This document shows positions 1-9,021 of a stretch of DNA of 29,518 nt, in pieces. This DNA comes from a virus. The notes under the pieces are model-generated. The model was not told the DNA's origin and searched no databases. It saw nothing but the letters and a program-made list of their open reading frames with translations. The first letter of the stretch is position 1, and every line of letters begins with the position of its first letter. The translations under genes and the position numbers were made by a program. The stretch is taken from the IMG/VR virus record IMGVR_UViG_3300017950_002394, positions 1-29,518 of that record; one strand, written 5' to 3'.

Positions 1-708
1 GAAGGTTTTTACGCAACCACTCGCGGTCACATTTCTTCATTGAGAGGAAAAATTCATGACGGAAGGTTCTATCAAGAATATGCATATGAAGTAGTATCCC
101 CATTATCATTAAATAGGTTTAAAAATATTGCATTGGATCTGGTGCATCCTGCAGGTCAAGAATTGTTTGGACGTTTTTCTACACAGTCAAACGTTTTTAT
201 TACTGTTGAGGGGTCGACAAGTAATGTGAAGAAAATTAAATCTACGGGAACAGTGAGCATAACAAAAACTGCCGCAACTGGAACCGTGGACATTACAAAC
301 AATGGTCATGCATTGACAGGCAATGGCACCGACTTTGCTAATGAGTTTGCAAACTTAGATTTTGCAGTAATAGAAATAGATCCCGGAATTGCCCAAGAAA
401 ATAAATTTTATCCGATAAGATTTGCTAATGTAGAAAACGCAACTACAGCAAATTTAGTAAGTGAGTGGAAGTTTGGAACTGTTTCCTCTGCAAACGTTTA
501 TTTTGCTACACATAATATCAATGGATCTGGCACAGAGTTTAGTGCAAGATTTGAAAGTGGTGACAACATGTTTATTCGACTGTCCGACAATAGTTTTAGA
601 AAACTTGAACTAAATACAATTACATCGGATACTTTGGCAAATACTAACACATTGTGGACTGAGAGTGATGTCTCTGGTGCCACAGTTTATTACACGCAAG
701 AGTTTTAA
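1..708 (+). CDS. Virion structural protein, C-terminal part (partial)
   Basis: The reading frame is open from the first base of the window, so this is the 3' part of a longer gene; the TTG at 40 is not needed as a start. About 25 residues in, the protein has a 'FYQEYAYEV' segment followed by 'LVHPAGQELFG'. I recognise this pair (Y-Q-E/D-Y-x-Y ... HPAG) from large baseplate-associated structural proteins of marine T4-like phages. The remaining 170 residues are Thr/Asn/Gly-rich and beta-like, with no catalytic motif and no membrane segment. The stop is 2 nt before the gp8-like gene, so both are probably on the same late transcript. The role as a tail or baseplate component is inferred from the motif and position; the exact T4 counterpart is not assigned. 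Confidence 0.7.
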   Translation, partial: EGFYATTRGHISSLRGKIHDGRFYQEYAYEVVSPLSLNRFKNIALDLVHPAGQELFGRFSTQSNVFITVEGSTSNVKKIKSTGTVSITKTAATGTVDITNNGHALTGNGTDFANEFANLDFAVIEIDPGIAQENKFYPIRFANVENATTANLVSEWKFGTVSSANVYFATHNINGSGTEFSARFESGDNMFIRLSDNSFRKLELNTITSDTLANTNTLWTESDVSGATVYYTQEF

Positions 709-710
709 GA

Positions 711-2480
711 ATGGCAACGAGATTAGCAACAAAAAAATTAGCAACTAAGGCTGCAAGAGATTTCTTGAATAGTATAAGTGCTACTGACAGTAGTACACAA
801 AAGAAATCGACAATATTGTATACAGTTTTAGGCAAAGACACAGAGTATGCAAACGAACCGACTCCTGACGACGTTTTAGATAACGTAGAGGTCAGTCAAA
901 TAAAAGTTCGTCAAGAATCAATCGGTGCCAAAAAAGTCAATGCTACAGATGTTTCTCTTGCAATTCCTCGTTATGATTGGGTGCAGGGAACTGTGTATGC
1001 AATGTACAGGGATATTGACCAATCATTACACACTAGAAATTTTTATGTCATTACAAGAGACAGCAATGTATACAAGTGCTTGAATAACAACAGCAATAGT
1101 CCTTCATTATATGAACCTAGAGGATATGACTTATCTCCATTTACTTCTGCAGACGGATACACTTGGAAGTATATGTACACTGTCAATACTGGTGATGCGG
1201 ATAAGTTCTTGACTACACAGTATATACCTGTAAAAGAAAGATCAGTTTCTGATGGATCGGTAGAAAGTGATAGGCAATTAGAAGTTCAAAATGCATCTGT
1301 CAATGGTGCTATTGAAATGATTGAACTCAATAACGAAGGAATTCGTTATTTGCAAGTAGCTAACGGTGCTGTGATCGACGCAACTGCATTGACTGTTACA
1401 TTGTCTCCTGTTCAAGGTGCACCAGAACCAACCAACGATATCTATAACGGATCTTCACTTTATATTACCTCGGGGACAGGTGCGGGACAACTGCGTAGAA
1501 TTATTAGATATGATGGAAACTCTAAGCAATGTGTTGTTAATACTGCATTTACGACAATCCCACAAAACGATTCAACTGTTGTAATTTCACCAACTGTTAC
1601 GATTGTTGGTGATGGCACAGGGGCAAAAGCATATGCGTCTGTAGGAGTTGATGGGGTTATTGCAAATGTCAATTTAGTATCTATTGGTCAAAATTATACA
1701 AAAGCAGATATTATTATTACTGCTAATGCGCAACACGGGATCGGAGCATCTGCCAATGCTATTATCAGTCCACTCAATGGACATGGTAGTAATCCTGCGG
1801 AAGAACTTTTTGCGGATAAAATTGTTATTAACACACAATTTAGTGGCACTGAAGGTGTTGCAGTGGATGGAAAAGGATATATTCAGTCCAACACTGATTT
1901 CAGAACGATTTCTTTATTGGCAGATCCAATGTTAAAAGTCGACGAAAACAATGAACATATTGAAACAGAAGTTGTTGCAAATACTTCAAACAGTCCACAG
2001 ACATTGCGATTGACAAATATATTAACAATGACATATGACGAAACGGATGGTGATGTTATTCTTAACCCATTGAATATTGGTGATACAATTACGACTGAAG
2101 CAATGTTAATTAGAGCACAGAGTGGGGATCTAGAATTTGTCACTGAACTTTCTCCTAGTGTTAGAAGAGATCAAGCACTATCAAAAGCAGTACAAGCATC
2201 AAATGGGCACGTTGTATTCACAAAAAGAGATTTAACTAGAGATTCTTCCTTCTATAATATTTACATAAATAATGTAAGAAGTTATAGTAACTATGCTCCA
2301 TTTGTTAAAGATGATGATATTTTAAAGAGCACTAGTGAAACGGTAGTTGGAAGAGTTGTTGATGTTTCCGGACCAGAAGCAAACACTTTTTCTGGAGATA
2401 TTCTGTATGTAGAAAACGTACAGAAAGTAACAAAAAATTTAGATCAAATAGAAGACATCAAAATCATTTTAGATTTTTAA
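711..2480 (+). CDS. 8: Baseplate wedge protein, gp8-like
   Basis: 589 residues. The N-terminal about 180 residues carry the pattern of T4 gp8-like wedge subunits in marine myoviruses: 'PRYDWVQGTVYAMY', then 'NFYVITRDSNVYKCLNN', then 'ADGYTWKYMYTV' and 'IPVK'. In T4, gp8 dimers join gp6, gp7, gp10, gp53 and gp25 to build the baseplate wedge. T4 gp8 is about 334 residues, so this version is much larger. The extra central and C-terminal part contains Gly/Ala-rich beta segments such as 'GDGTGAKAYASVGVDG' near residue 300. The start ATG lies 2 nt after the previous stop, and the next gene begins 11 nt downstream. The gp8 family call is fairly secure; the function of the extended region is unknown. 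Confidence 0.82.
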   Translation: MATRLATKKLATKAARDFLNSISATDSSTQKKSTILYTVLGKDTEYANEPTPDDVLDNVEVSQIKVRQESIGAKKVNATDVSLAIPRYDWVQGTVYAMYRDIDQSLHTRNFYVITRDSNVYKCLNNNSNSPSLYEPRGYDLSPFTSADGYTWKYMYTVNTGDADKFLTTQYIPVKERSVSDGSVESDRQLEVQNASVNGAIEMIELNNEGIRYLQVANGAVIDATALTVTLSPVQGAPEPTNDIYNGSSLYITSGTGAGQLRRIIRYDGNSKQCVVNTAFTTIPQNDSTVVISPTVTIVGDGTGAKAYASVGVDGVIANVNLVSIGQNYTKADIIITANAQHGIGASANAIISPLNGHGSNPAEELFADKIVINTQFSGTEGVAVDGKGYIQSNTDFRTISLLADPMLKVDENNEHIETEVVANTSNSPQTLRLTNILTMTYDETDGDVILNPLNIGDTITTEAMLIRAQSGDLEFVTELSPSVRRDQALSKAVQASNGHVVFTKRDLTRDSSFYNIYINNVRSYSNYAPFVKDDDILKSTSETVVGRVVDVSGPEANTFSGDILYVENVQKVTKNLDQIEDIKIILDF

Positions 2481-2491
2481 AGGTATAATAA

Positions 2492-5400
2492 ATGGCAATC
2501 GAAACCAATCTCAATAACAGTCCGTACTTTGACGACTTTGATGAAACAAGTCAATACCATCGTATTCTATTTCGTCCGGGGTATTCTGTACAAGCAAGGG
2601 AACTGACACAAATTCAATCTATTTTGCAAAATCAGATTGAGAAGTTTGCAAACGAAGTTATTGTTGATGGTACCGTTGTTTCTGGATGCTCTGTTAAAGT
2701 TCGATCTATCAATTACGTTAAGTTGAGAGATAAAGACTTTGCTAATAGTAGAATTGTTCTGTTGAATGATTTCTATGATAGTGGAAAAATTGCTAATGTC
2801 GTTGTGACCGGAACACTTTCTGGTGTTCAAGCAAGGTTAATTGATGTTAGGGATGGTTCTGAAGTCGGAATTCCAAATAATTTGACTATGTTTGTCGATT
2901 ATTTAAATTCAGGAACCGATAAAGCGACCAAAGTATTTAATAACGACGAAGAACTTATCTTTACTACAAATGGTCAGACTCGATCAGCAGGATTTAAATT
3001 TGCGGCAAACACAATTAAGGCAGACTCTTTTGGGGACTCTACCGGAAGAGGATTGTATGCAACAGTGTCTGATGGCACGATCTATCATAAAGGACATTTT
3101 ATTTATGTCGAGCCACAAGGAACTGTTGTATCGAAATATGATTTGACTGCAAACGTCAATATTGGATTCGAAACACGGGAATCTATTATCGATTCAAATC
3201 AGGATGTTAGTTTGCTTGATAATGCTACTGGTGCTACTAATTTTTCTGCTCCCGGTGCTAATAGATTAAAACTTTCACCAACTCTTGCGACAAGAGCAAG
3301 AGGAGTTGCAAATACACAAACCTTCTTTACTATTGCTGAAATGGACAATGGTGAAATTGTTCGTAAAAATACTGATACTCGTTACGCAGAAATTTCAAAT
3401 CATATTGCCGCAGGTGTATACGATAGTCACGGTAATTTTGCAATGGAACCATTCAACGTAAGAATCCGTGAACACTTGAAGAATGAAAGCAATCTTGGAC
3501 GGTATGCCGACGGTGATTCCAATAAACTTGTTTGTGAAGTTGAAAGGGGTTCGGGATATATCATGGGTAGGAAAGTAAGTCTTACCAACGCAATGTATAG
3601 ATCTTTCGACAAAGCAACAGATACCGAAGTATTTGATGGGGTGGCAATAGGACAAAATATTGGTAATTATGTTTTTATCAATGAAGTTGTTGGACTTTGG
3701 AACTTTACTCAACTAGTGCAAGTAGACCTATATGATACTGCGCAGACAGCAGTAACCTCAAAACTATATGGTATTTCTAGTGCAACTGGTGTTAAGATCG
3801 GTACTGCTTATCTGAGAGGGTTCGAATATGAATCTGGTGTTTCAGGAACTGCAAGTGGTAAATATCGTGCATATCTGTTTAACATCGAAATGAATTCTGG
3901 ACAATCGTTTAAAGATGTTAAAGGTCTATACGTCAATAATGCTGTTTATTCAGATTCACTTGCTGATATTGTTTTAGAAAATGATGGTTCAGCAAAACTT
4001 TATGACTCAGGTTTAGAATCATCAGTATTCCCCCTACAGCAGGGTGGTACTAAGTTACTAACTAAAGAAAGATTTAGATTTAGACAAAAGTCAAGTGGTA
4101 ATGTTCAGCAAGTAAATGACGGTCAGGTAACTATCGACATTGCATCTTCTTACTTAAGTGAAGCAGAAGCACTCGATGTCCAAGGAACATTAACCGGACC
4201 TGCAGAAAGATCTTACGTTGTTGTTGCAAAAGAAGCAGCCGAAACAATAGATCAACCGGGTACCATAGATTCTTCTACTCAAATTGGATCTACACAATCA
4301 TCTACGATACAAGGTAATGGTACAAAATTCCGTACTACGTTTAGAGTTGGAGACGTTGTAGAAATTGGTCCTAATGGTTCTCATATTGGACAAGGTATTG
4401 TTGCTTCAATTGCTTCTGATACCGAAATGGTTCTAGATTCATGGGGAGTAAGTGATTTTACTGGTGAAACATACGCATACCGAATCTCATTCCCATCAGG
4501 ATATATTTTTGACTTCTCATCTAATGGTCAGATTACAACTAGTACAGATCAAATTACAATTGATTTTGATCGAGGTGTCTTTAGTGGAGATTTTGAAGTA
4601 GATGTTTACTATGATGTTAAAAGAGGAACAGTATCAAATCCTGCAAGTCAAGCAGACAAAGATGTAAACAAAAATAAATTTGTTCACATCAATACTGCGA
4701 ACAACGTTGCGGGATCTAGTGGTCCTTGGTCGTTGGGTGTTCCTGATGCATTCAAACTTAGAAAGGTCTACAAAGGAACTGTGAGTGGAGTAAGTACTGG
4801 TGACACCGATGTAACCTCTGAATTCGAACTTGTTTCGGGGCAAAAAGATTCTTTTTATGATATTTCTACATTACGTAAGAAATCAACCAGTACTTTAAAT
4901 ACAACTGATTGTGGATTAATGGTAGAGTTTGATTACTTTACTAAAGACGAAACTCAGGGTATTGGTTTTATGACAGTTGAGTCATATCCTGTTGATGACG
5001 CAAATCCAACAGCATCAGACAAAATTTCAACATCAGATATCCCCTATTTCGTTTCACCGAAAACAGGTAATCAAATTAACTTGCGTGATGCTGTAGATTT
5101 TAGATTCTATAAACAAGCAGGTACGATTGACGGAGGAACCACTTGCGTTCCTAGTGCCACAGGAACGGTTGTATCTGCTCCAACAAATCCATCTTTGTCG
5201 ACATCGTTTGAAGTCAATGCGGCAGGTGCTCATCCTATTTCACCAGATAAAAACTTTGAGTGTAGTGCAGAATTTTATCTTCCAAGAAGAGATAGAGTTT
5301 GTATCAGTTCAGAAGGCACAGTCGAGGTTGTAAAGGGTCGTCCAGACAGACAACCCAGTTTACCTGCAGAAAGAGCCTCAGCAATGACAATTGCTACATT

Positions 5401-8400
5401 AAATATTCCGGTGTACCCATCATTGTCACCATTTTCTGCCAGACAGACAGGAAAGCAAGAATATGCTGTCACAATGGAACTGGTTAACAATCGTAGATTT
5501 ACAATGCAAGATCTGCGTCAAATTGATAACCGATTGAAAAAAATGGAGTATTACTCTTCTCTTAATTTCTTAGAGAATTCTGTATCAGGAAAACAATTAC
5601 TAGGTACTGACGGTACAGATAGATTTAAGAATGGATTTTTGGTTGATAATTTCGATGGTCATAATGTTGCTGATACTCGGAAGGTTGGGTACAGTACATC
5701 TATCGATAGAAACAGAAACCAGTTGAGACCAAGATACAAAAGAAAAGATGTGCCATTTAAAACAAGTACACTTGCCGCAACAAATATGCAAACAACAGGT
5801 GACTTAATATCCCTTAACTATTCAAGTGTGGCACAGTTGGATCAGAGATTTGCTTCTAAGTTAAGAAATCCGGTACAAGAAATTCAATTCAACTGGCAGG
5901 GTGAAGTTTTATTGAACCCTTCAATTGACAACACACCTGATATTACTACACTTCCTGAGATCCAAGTTGATTTTGATGGAATGTATTCTGCTATTGAGTT
6001 TCTAGCAGCGGAAGCAGGTGTGACAGGGACTGACTGGGGAAATTGGAGAACTACGTCTCAATCTTCAGTTACACAAACCACTGGATCTTGGAACACTGGT
6101 GATGCACGTGGTATTAATCAAACAACTACATCTCAGACAGATCAAATCCGAAATGGTGTGACCACTTCTATTAGTCCATCTAATGAAGAGTTTTCTCTTG
6201 GTACTTTTGTAGAAAATGTTGCAGTTAGAGATTTTATGAGGTCTAGACCAATTCAGTTTACTGGTGTGAGAATGAGACCAAACACCATCGTATTCCCATA
6301 CTTTGACGATGAGAAAGTATCTGAATACTGCACACCAGTAGGTGGTGCAAGAGGTGATAGTTTGATCACTGACGCACAAGGTAAGGTGGAAGGAACATTC
6401 GTTATACCGAATGATAACAATCTTAAATTTAGAATAGGCACAAAACGATTTGAACTAAAAGATGTTGCTAATACTCAGACACAAGCAGCTTTATTATCAA
6501 CTTCTGCACATGGTGACTTTACTAGTATTCCATTGTCTGTAGATCAAAGAAGTTCATCTATCAACATTAAAACACCGCAGTTTTCTAAGAATCAAGTCAT
6601 TGATAATAGAACACTTACAAGCACAACAAATCAACGTGTTGTAACATGGAGATCCCCTCCGCAATCGAACGATGATGACGACAATGGTCCAAGTAATAAT
6701 GACGATCCGTTAAGTCAATCTTTCAGTGTATCTGCAGACTTACGGTCACAAGGTATTTTTGTTACTTCTATTGATCTTTGGTTCGGAAAGAAACATGCGG
6801 AGTTGCCAATCACTCTTCAAATCAGAGAAATGGAAAATGGATATCCTTCTCCTGTAATTGTTCCGTTTGGTTCTCTTACAAAAGATGCTAGTGAAATTAA
6901 TGTCAATGTGTCATCTGCAACCGAAAGCAGTAAGACAACGTTTACTTTTGAGTCACCCGTGTTCTTACACAATAGAAGGGATTATTGTTTCACGTTAATT
7001 CCGGGTGGAAACAATCCAGAATATGCCGTTTGGTGTGCGGAATTAGGTCAGACAGATATCGATACCAATGAGTTGATTCACAAACCCGCATCAATGGGTG
7101 TCATGTTCGTTTCATCAAACGATAAGACATGGACTGCTATTCAAAAAGAAGATGTTAAGTTTAGAATTAATAAAGCAAAATTCTCAACAAGAACAAATGG
7201 AACGTACTACATTGAGAACGAAGACATTGATTATTTAACTGTCGACTCGTTTACTAATGGTGGTGACGGAAGTACATTCATTGCGGGTGAAACAATTCGA
7301 GCAGAATCTATTTTAAGAATTGCCAATACGGATTCGGTATCTGATTTGGGTATACAAGTCGGTTCAATTGTACAAAACAGACCCGCAAAAGACGTTGGAA
7401 GCAATACGCAAATCTATGCAAATGGTGTAGTTAGACAAATCATTAACACATCAGAGACTATGACTTGTGCGAACGGTGATACTGTTGATGTGATCACACT
7501 TAAGATTGATGGGTTTGGTGATTTTTCAAACTCTACAACAGACAATGTGCACGAAGTATATGTGGGAACTACACTTGTAGGAAACACGGTAGAGTTTTTT
7601 GCAAATACTAACGTGTCCACACTTGAGTTCTTGGATGTTCCATATGGTAAGATGGACATTAAAGTTTCGTCGGTAAACTCGACTCAACCAATTGCTACAG
7701 GGACTTATCTCAGAGGACAAGACTCTGGTGCAAGTTGTAAAATTGTCACTATTGATAATTTGACAGTAAACACTTTAATTCCAAAAATACCTTATCTTAC
7801 ATATGCTAATACTTCAGCATCATGGGAAGTTAGACCTTCTGATAACTCAAATGATCCAGATGCGTCATATAGAGCAGTTGATGTTGAAGAAGAAAATGAT
7901 TTACGAGATGAAACCAAAGCAATCTTTAGTTTCAGTAATCAAGGTGCAACTGGAAAGTCGATGTTAATCAAAGGAACATTTAGAACAGAAGATCCAAATG
8001 TTTCACCTGTTGTCGATAAATCTAGAATAACTGGTATTGTGGTTGAAAACATTATTAATAATGACTCTACTGGTGAATATAGAGATCGGGGCAACTCAGA
8101 GGTTCGGTACATGACAAAACCTGTTGTCCTTGGTGATGGAAATGAAGCAGAAGATATTAAAGTATTTTTAACTGCCTACAAACCTTCCGGAACTGATATT
8201 AAAGTTTATGCTAAAGTTTTAAGTGATACTGATGGTCAAGATTTTGATGATAAAGATTGGTCACCGTTAAGACAATTAACGTCAGCAAATACTTTCTCTG
8301 ATTCTGTCGATGTGAAAGACTTGAGAGAATTTGAATATGGATTTGGTTCTATTGATTATGAAAATAATGGTTTCTTAACACTCACCAATGTTAATGGTAA

Positions 8401-8815
8401 CACTGCGTTACTTTCAGTAGGTGATGTTGTCGGAAACACAGGAGAGCACACGCCTTCTGGTGGAGTATTTGCAAATGCATCTATTTCAGAAATTATTAGT
8501 GACAATGAGTCTGGTACGATTCACGTAAAGGTTACTGGAATTGCCACTAACACATATGCTGACTTTGTAAGTTTAGCAGCGAATAATGATGGAGTGAGTA
8601 TACCGGGTGGTATTGAAGCAACTGCATTATCTTTCACTGCCAATAGTCATGCGCATCTAAATAGTGCTAATAGTAGTGTAGTTACTTATGTTACACAAAC
8701 GGGAGAAAGGCATCATCAGTTCAAAACTTTTGCTGTGAAGATTGTGTTGACTTCTACAAGTTCTCACATTGTTCCGATAGTAAACGATATGAGAACGATT
8801 GCATTGCAAGTATAA
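2492..8815 (+). CDS. Giant DUF4815-type virion structural protein
   Basis: 2107 residues. The N-terminus, with 'SPYFDDFDE' followed by 'RPGYSVQARELTQIQSILQNQ', is the signature of DUF4815 proteins in the baseplate or tail-fibre region of T4-like cyanophages and pelagiphages. Around residues 980-1035 is 'NRRFTMQDLRQIDNRLKKMEYY', a helical segment also typical of these proteins. Near residue 1390 an acidic Asn/Asp linker (DDDDN...) precedes 'DPLSQSFSV', then 'LPITLQIREMENGYPSPVIV'. The rest is Thr/Asn/Ser-rich and probably beta-structured. The likely role is a baseplate-attached structural or fibre-anchoring protein; this is inferred from family and position. The ATG follows an AAAGG-type ribosome site, and the TAA shares one base with the next ATG. 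Confidence 0.83.
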   Translation: MAIETNLNNSPYFDDFDETSQYHRILFRPGYSVQARELTQIQSILQNQIEKFANEVIVDGTVVSGCSVKVRSINYVKLRDKDFANSRIVLLNDFYDSGKIANVVVTGTLSGVQARLIDVRDGSEVGIPNNLTMFVDYLNSGTDKATKVFNNDEELIFTTNGQTRSAGFKFAANTIKADSFGDSTGRGLYATVSDGTIYHKGHFIYVEPQGTVVSKYDLTANVNIGFETRESIIDSNQDVSLLDNATGATNFSAPGANRLKLSPTLATRARGVANTQTFFTIAEMDNGEIVRKNTDTRYAEISNHIAAGVYDSHGNFAMEPFNVRIREHLKNESNLGRYADGDSNKLVCEVERGSGYIMGRKVSLTNAMYRSFDKATDTEVFDGVAIGQNIGNYVFINEVVGLWNFTQLVQVDLYDTAQTAVTSKLYGISSATGVKIGTAYLRGFEYESGVSGTASGKYRAYLFNIEMNSGQSFKDVKGLYVNNAVYSDSLADIVLENDGSAKLYDSGLESSVFPLQQGGTKLLTKERFRFRQKSSGNVQQVNDGQVTIDIASSYLSEAEALDVQGTLTGPAERSYVVVAKEAAETIDQPGTIDSSTQIGSTQSSTIQGNGTKFRTTFRVGDVVEIGPNGSHIGQGIVASIASDTEMVLDSWGVSDFTGETYAYRISFPSGYIFDFSSNGQITTSTDQITIDFDRGVFSGDFEVDVYYDVKRGTVSNPASQADKDVNKNKFVHINTANNVAGSSGPWSLGVPDAFKLRKVYKGTVSGVSTGDTDVTSEFELVSGQKDSFYDISTLRKKSTSTLNTTDCGLMVEFDYFTKDETQGIGFMTVESYPVDDANPTASDKISTSDIPYFVSPKTGNQINLRDAVDFRFYKQAGTIDGGTTCVPSATGTVVSAPTNPSLSTSFEVNAAGAHPISPDKNFECSAEFYLPRRDRVCISSEGTVEVVKGRPDRQPSLPAERASAMTIATLNIPVYPSLSPFSARQTGKQEYAVTMELVNNRRFTMQDLRQIDNRLKKMEYYSSLNFLENSVSGKQLLGTDGTDRFKNGFLVDNFDGHNVADTRKVGYSTSIDRNRNQLRPRYKRKDVPFKTSTLAATNMQTTGDLISLNYSSVAQLDQRFASKLRNPVQEIQFNWQGEVLLNPSIDNTPDITTLPEIQVDFDGMYSAIEFLAAEAGVTGTDWGNWRTTSQSSVTQTTGSWNTGDARGINQTTTSQTDQIRNGVTTSISPSNEEFSLGTFVENVAVRDFMRSRPIQFTGVRMRPNTIVFPYFDDEKVSEYCTPVGGARGDSLITDAQGKVEGTFVIPNDNNLKFRIGTKRFELKDVANTQTQAALLSTSAHGDFTSIPLSVDQRSSSINIKTPQFSKNQVIDNRTLTSTTNQRVVTWRSPPQSNDDDDNGPSNNDDPLSQSFSVSADLRSQGIFVTSIDLWFGKKHAELPITLQIREMENGYPSPVIVPFGSLTKDASEINVNVSSATESSKTTFTFESPVFLHNRRDYCFTLIPGGNNPEYAVWCAELGQTDIDTNELIHKPASMGVMFVSSNDKTWTAIQKEDVKFRINKAKFSTRTNGTYYIENEDIDYLTVDSFTNGGDGSTFIAGETIRAESILRIANTDSVSDLGIQVGSIVQNRPAKDVGSNTQIYANGVVRQIINTSETMTCANGDTVDVITLKIDGFGDFSNSTTDNVHEVYVGTTLVGNTVEFFANTNVSTLEFLDVPYGKMDIKVSSVNSTQPIATGTYLRGQDSGASCKIVTIDNLTVNTLIPKIPYLTYANTSASWEVRPSDNSNDPDASYRAVDVEEENDLRDETKAIFSFSNQGATGKSMLIKGTFRTEDPNVSPVVDKSRITGIVVENIINNDSTGEYRDRGNSEVRYMTKPVVLGDGNEAEDIKVFLTAYKPSGTDIKVYAKVLSDTDGQDFDDKDWSPLRQLTSANTFSDSVDVKDLREFEYGFGSIDYENNGFLTLTNVNGNTALLSVGDVVGNTGEHTPSGGVFANASISEIISDNESGTIHVKVTGIATNTYADFVSLAANNDGVSIPGGIEATALSFTANSHAHLNSANSSVVTYVTQTGERHHQFKTFAVKIVLTSTSSHIVPIVNDMRTIALQV

Positions 8816-9021
8816 TGAATAAGTTAAAGATAAAAGATCATGATGATTTGGTACGTGATGTTAAATCCAATGCGGTAATTAATACAAATCAAACCGCATT
8901 GGAAAATTATAGAAATAAACGAAAGGCAAAACGTGAAATGATTAATGACGTAACAAATCTTAAAAATGATGTGCAAGAAATAAAAGAATTATTACAACAA
9001 CTTTTAGAGAAGAATAGATGA
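8815..9021 (+). CDS. Small coiled-coil protein between tail genes
   Basis: 68 residues, very Lys/Asn-rich. The last 25 residues (VTNLKNDVQEIKELLQQLLE) have a hydrophobic heptad pattern expected of a short coiled coil. The start overlaps the previous stop by one base (TAATG) and the stop overlaps the next ATG by four (ATGA), so it is embedded in the tail operon and translationally coupled. No signal peptide or membrane segment is visible. I do not recognise a family. A small trimeric connector or assembly factor between the DUF4815 protein and the tail fibre is a reasonable guess from context only. Confidence 0.65.
   Translation: MNKLKIKDHDDLVRDVKSNAVINTNQTALENYRNKRKAKREMINDVTNLKNDVQEIKELLQQLLEKNR

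Noticed and set aside
8657-8664. CTAAATAG inside the DUF4815-type gene, upstream of the 68-aa gene
   Set aside because: It lies within coding DNA about 150 nt from the next start; CTAAATA also occurs near 608, 11880 and 15788, as expected by chance in AT-rich sequence.
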